Below are positions 60,987 through 64,000 of a DNA stretch of 64,000 nt, one piece after another. Position 1 is the stretch's first letter. Each line of letters begins with the position of its first letter. A model generated the notes under the pieces. That model searched no databases and was not told the origin of the DNA. It was given only the letters and a program-made list of their open reading frames with translations. The DNA is from Dysosmobacter welbionis (GTDB lineage: Bacteria; Bacillota; Clostridia; Oscillospirales; Oscillospiraceae): contig NZ_CP034413.3 in assembly GCF_005121165.3 (NCBI RefSeq), positions 620,001 through 684,000 of the forward strand. Direction: 5' to 3'. A program made the position numbers and the translations under genes.

Positions 60987-62786
60987 ATGCCAAAGATGAT
61001 GCAGAACAGAATGTGCGCGCCGGGAAAGAGCAGGCGCGGCATCGGCGGTGTGCTCAGAGAACTGTTCACCTATTCCAACAAATTGAAAGCGCCCTCTGTT
61101 GCGGCCTTTTGCTTCGCCGTGGCCGGCGCAGTGCTGACCATCATCGGCCCCAGCCTGCTCAGTCGGATCACGGACCTCATCTCCGACGCCCTGGACGGGG
61201 AGATCGATCTGGCCGCCATCGGCCGCACCGGCGTAATCCTGCTGGTGATCTACGGCTTCAGTGCCGTCTTTACCTATGTGGAGCACTTCATCATGGCTAC
61301 GGTCACCCTGGAGCTGTCCCGGGATATGCGGCAGGACCTGTCCCGAAAAATCAACCGGGTGCCCATGAGCTACTTCAGCAAGGTGTCTTATGGTGACATC
61401 CTCAGCCGCATCACCAACGACGTAAGTACTCTGCAGCAGGCCCTGGCCAACAGCCTGCCCTCCATGATCAGCGCAGTGGCCCAATTCCTCGGCTGTCTGG
61501 TGATGATGTTTGGCACTGAGTGGCGTATGGCGCTGGCAGCCATTGCCGTCACGGCACTGGGCTTCCTCATCATGGCTGCGGTGATGCTCCGGTCCCAGAA
61601 GTACTTCACCGCCCGGCAGGAGAACCTGAGCACCCTGAACGGCTATATTGAGGAGATGTACTCCGGCCACGACGTGGTGCGCCTCTCCCGGGCCAACGAG
61701 CAGGTAAAAGAGACCTTCGGCGGGATGAATGCCGTTCTGTACGACGCAGAGTGGCGCAGCCAGTTCCTCTCCGGCATCATGCAGCCCCTGATGACTATCA
61801 TCGGCAACCTGGGCTATGTGGCGGTCTGCGTCCTGGGTTCCGCCCTGGCCATGAGCGGAGAGATCTCCTTCGGCGTCATTGTTGCGTTCATCCTCTATGT
61901 GCGGCTGTTCACCTCTCCCCTGAGCACCCTGGCCCAGGGCATGACCCAGATGCAGACGGCGGCAGCCGCCGGCGACCACGTCTTCGACTTTCTCCACGAG
62001 AAAGAGCTGCCCGATGAGACCGGCAAGCGCCGCGAACTCTCTCCTGTGCAGGGCGAAGTCGAATTTGAACACGTCCGATTCAGCTATCCGAATCATCCGG
62101 ATAAGATCATCATCAAGGACTTCTCTGCCCATATTCAGCCGGGGCAGAAGGTGGCTATTGTGGGTCCCACCGGAGCGGGCAAGACCACGATGGTCAATCT
62201 GCTGATGCGCTTCTTTGAGATCAACAGCGGAAACATCAAAATCGACGGCGTGCCCACCTCTGAAATGACCCGGGAGGGCGTCCACGACCTGTTCAGCATG
62301 GTACTCCAGGACACCTGGCTGTTTGAGGGGACTGTCCGGGAAAATCTGGTCTACAACAAGACCGGGGTCACGGACCAGCAGCTGGAGGAGGCCTGCCGGG
62401 CCTGCGGCATCTATCACTTCATCGAAACCCTGCCCCACGGCTTTGATACCGTGCTGGATGACAGCATTGCCATTTCCTCCGGGCAGAAGCAGCTGCTCAC
62501 CATCGCCCGGGCCATGATTCAGGGCAATCCCATGCTGATTCTGGACGAGGCCACCTCCTCGGTGGATACCCGCACAGAGCTCATCACCCAGCAGGCCATG
62601 GACCGGCTGACGGAGCACCGCACCAGCTTTGTCATCGCCCACCGGCTGTCCACCATCAAAAACGCCGACCTGATTCTGGTGCTGAAGGACGGCGATATCA
62701 TCGAGCAAGGCACGCACAAGGAACTCCTGGCCAAAGGCGGCTTCTACGCTGACCTGTACAACAGCCAGTTTGAAAAGGCCTCGTGA
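60987..62786 (+). CDS. ABC exporter subunit (TMD-NBD), partner of the preceding gene
   Basis: 599 residues: N-terminal tail, six helices (about 35-320), ATPase domain with GPTGAGKTT (about 392-400), SSGQKQLLTIARAM signature (about 499-512) and MLILDEATSSVD (about 519-530) carrying the catalytic Glu. The upstream subunit has Asp at that place, so the pair should form a heterodimer with one active and one degenerate site. ATG 60987 follows AAGGAGGAAACCAAG. Export of a drug or lipid-like compound is typical; substrate unknown. Confidence 0.92.
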   Translation: MPKMMQNRMCAPGKSRRGIGGVLRELFTYSNKLKAPSVAAFCFAVAGAVLTIIGPSLLSRITDLISDALDGEIDLAAIGRTGVILLVIYGFSAVFTYVEHFIMATVTLELSRDMRQDLSRKINRVPMSYFSKVSYGDILSRITNDVSTLQQALANSLPSMISAVAQFLGCLVMMFGTEWRMALAAIAVTALGFLIMAAVMLRSQKYFTARQENLSTLNGYIEEMYSGHDVVRLSRANEQVKETFGGMNAVLYDAEWRSQFLSGIMQPLMTIIGNLGYVAVCVLGSALAMSGEISFGVIVAFILYVRLFTSPLSTLAQGMTQMQTAAAAGDHVFDFLHEKELPDETGKRRELSPVQGEVEFEHVRFSYPNHPDKIIIKDFSAHIQPGQKVAIVGPTGAGKTTMVNLLMRFFEINSGNIKIDGVPTSEMTREGVHDLFSMVLQDTWLFEGTVRENLVYNKTGVTDQQLEEACRACGIYHFIETLPHGFDTVLDDSIAISSGQKQLLTIARAMIQGNPMLILDEATSSVDTRTELITQQAMDRLTEHRTSFVIAHRLSTIKNADLILVLKDGDIIEQGTHKELLAKGGFYADLYNSQFEKAS

Positions 62787-62858
62787 TCCCAGGAAGAGGG
62801 GGGCGGCTGCGATTTGGACAGTATGGAAAATCAGACTCCGCCGTGCTGAAGCGAAAAG

Positions 62859-62910
62859 AACAGCTCCCGCTTTTCAAGCCATTCCTTTGAAAAGCGGGAG
62901 CTGTTTCCCT
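62859..62910. terminator. Terminator of the ABC exporter unit
   Basis: ACAGCTCCCGCTTTTC/GAAAAGCGGGAGCTGT followed by TTCCCTTT. The remaining 62911-63012 has no gene. Confidence 0.88.
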
Positions 62911-63012
62911 TTCCGGAGAGCCTGGTTTGCTTTGGAGGCAGGGCTCCTTCCACCCGGGCCCCCAATGATCGGCATTGCAGCAGGAGCCCCCGTCCATCCC
63001 TCCCAGGATTTG

Positions 63013-64000
63013 TCAAATCCGTTCCAGCTTCGCCCGGAAGGATATCTTTCGGGGCGTCTCCATCTCATCGAACTGTACCACATGAGCACCCTTGTCCATG
63101 TCCACATCCAGCACCGTACCGGAGCCGAACAGAATATGCTTCACCCGCTGCCCCACGGAGAATGCCATGTTCCCGTCGGTCTCCGGCAGATAGGTCTGGC
63201 TGTGGCCGATATAGTCCCGGGCCGCCCGGATCAAGCCCTCCTCCGGCGGCCGGGTGAAGGCCAGGAGATTGCGGTCGATGTCCAGAAGAAAGCGGGAGGG
63301 ATACCGGGGGGTGCCGTCGAAGTTCCGTCCGTCTGCCTCGGAGATGTACAGTCCCTTCTCCGCCCGTGTCAGCGCCACAAACGCCAGCCGCCGCTCCTCC
63401 TCCATGGCCTGCTGCGTCCGCACCTTCCGGGAGGGGAAGATCCCCTCATTCATGCCGCAGAGGAACACATAGGGAAATTCCAGGCCCTTGGCGGCGTGAA
63501 CGGTCATCAGCCTCACCTTGTCTCCCTGCTCCGCCGTGTCGGCATTGGTGAACAGAGCCACATGGGCCAGATAGTGCTCCAGGGTGACCTCCTCCCCGCA
63601 GGTGGTCTCGTACTCATATACCGACTGCTTCAGCTCCGCCAGATTGTCCAGCCGTTCCTGGCTGCCCTCGGTGCGGAGCATCTTCTCGTAGCCGCTCTCA
63701 TTGAGGAGGGCCGAAAGCACCTCGGACACCGGTCTCCCCCATATCCGGCGGCAAAGGACTCTATCAGGCCGACAAACCTTCCGGCGCCTGTTCCTTTGAA
63801 AAGTGGGTCCTCCAGATTGTCCTGCAGCGCCTGATACAGGGAGCGGCCCTGCCTCTCTGCGTACTCCTGCAAAAATGCCATCCGCCGCTTCCCAAGATTC
63901 CGCTTGGGGACGTTGACGATCCGCCGGAAGGAAAGGTCGTCCTTGTAGGCAATCATCCGCAAGTACGAGAGGGCGTCCTTGATTTCCATACGGTCAAAGA
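63013..64000 (-). pseudogene. pcrA: UvrD/PcrA-type DNA helicase, C-terminal part, broken by one-base shift; 5' end outside window
   Basis: SF1A helicase for DNA repair and replication-fork clearing. The C-terminal half is visible: MTVHAAKGLEFPYVFLCGMNEG (motif V region), EEERRLAFVALTRAEKGLYIS (motif VI, Arg finger), and the PcrA-type C-tail VGQRVKHILFGSGTVLDVD. The upstream part (MEIKDALSYLRMIAYKDD, RRIVNVPKRNLG) is in another frame; they join in CCCCC at 63736-63740 (one base missing). Its start is beyond base 64000. Probably intact in the cell. Confidence 0.82.

Noticed and set aside
38112-63740. Phase variation through poly-G/C tracts
   Set aside because: Runs of 4-6 are too short for frequent slippage, the genes are unrelated, and all changes are one-base losses; sequence error explains the set better.
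1-64000. CRISPR arrays, tRNA, rRNA, insertion sequences
   Set aside because: No regularly spaced repeats, no cloverleaf or rRNA core sequences, and no transposase-like frames were seen.

Overview
The window is a stretch of bacterial chromosome, about 60% GC by eye, densely coded on both strands. Gene families, SD-rich starts (AGGAGG 6-10 bases before ATG/GTG/TTG), CIRCE control of a small heat-shock protein, ECF sigma/anti-sigma pairs, NSS and NhaC transporters and short-form serA/serC point to a strictly anaerobic gut Clostridia member of Oscillospiraceae type (Flavonifractor/Lawsonibacter/Oscillibacter-like). This placement is inference; no rRNA or tRNA gene is present to test it.

Layout. 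1-4.3 kb (minus): ClC channel (cut by the window edge), NhaC antiporter, alpha/beta hydrolase, alanine racemase. 4.5-7.2 kb: serC and serA, separated by 560 bp of structured, gene-free DNA. 7.2-11.3 kb: a BusR-type GntR/RCK_C regulator followed by an OpuC-type compatible-solute ABC transporter whose last gene fuses permease and binding protein. 11.4-14 kb: ECF sigma factor with a membrane-anchored anti-sigma candidate. 14-22.5 kb: RCC1-repeat protein with an in-frame amber codon, flavin reductase-rubredoxin, adenine deaminase, CIRCE-controlled Hsp20, lipoprotein, nicotinamidase-like hydrolase, NSS transporter, and an HTH-desulfoferrodoxin fusion. 22.7-26.5 kb: aconitase-like hydratase and isocitrate dehydrogenase, with a second structured intergenic element between them. 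26.6-37 kb: regulators, a two-gene chromate transporter, a ferredoxin-type aldo/keto reductase behind a MerR-like promoter, amidase and small membrane protein, ZIP transporter, subtilase, polysaccharide deacetylase. 37-40 kb (minus): dhaL-dhaK-lsrF-small VOC-like operon. 40.3-46.9 kb: MarR plus four consecutive MATE transporters, the last carrying a C-terminal c-di-AMP receptor (DarA/PstA-like) domain. 46.9-56.5 kb (minus): an operon of three paralogous FMN-binding-like proteins, a complete Dpp/Opp-type ABC importer and ApbE flavin transferase, with a divergent LysR gene. 58-63 kb: TetR and a heterodimeric ABC exporter. The window ends in a UvrD/PcrA helicase.

The least described parts are the flavin operon (46.9-56.5 kb) and the MATE-DarA fusion. 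With BusR and the CBS-bearing OpuC ATPase, the fusion suggests that c-di-AMP control of transport recurs in this genome. Paired structured elements in the serC-serA and aconitase-icd gaps look like a repeated RNA or small mobile palindromic family.

Caution: between 38 and 64 kb, seven clear genes (lsrF, dhaL, a MATE gene, an FMN-binding-like gene, the solute-binding protein, an ABC exporter subunit, the helicase), and probably one small ORF, are each broken by exactly one missing base in a run of 4-6 G or C. The pattern looks like homopolymer miscalls in the sequence rather than true gene decay, so these genes are probably intact in the cell.
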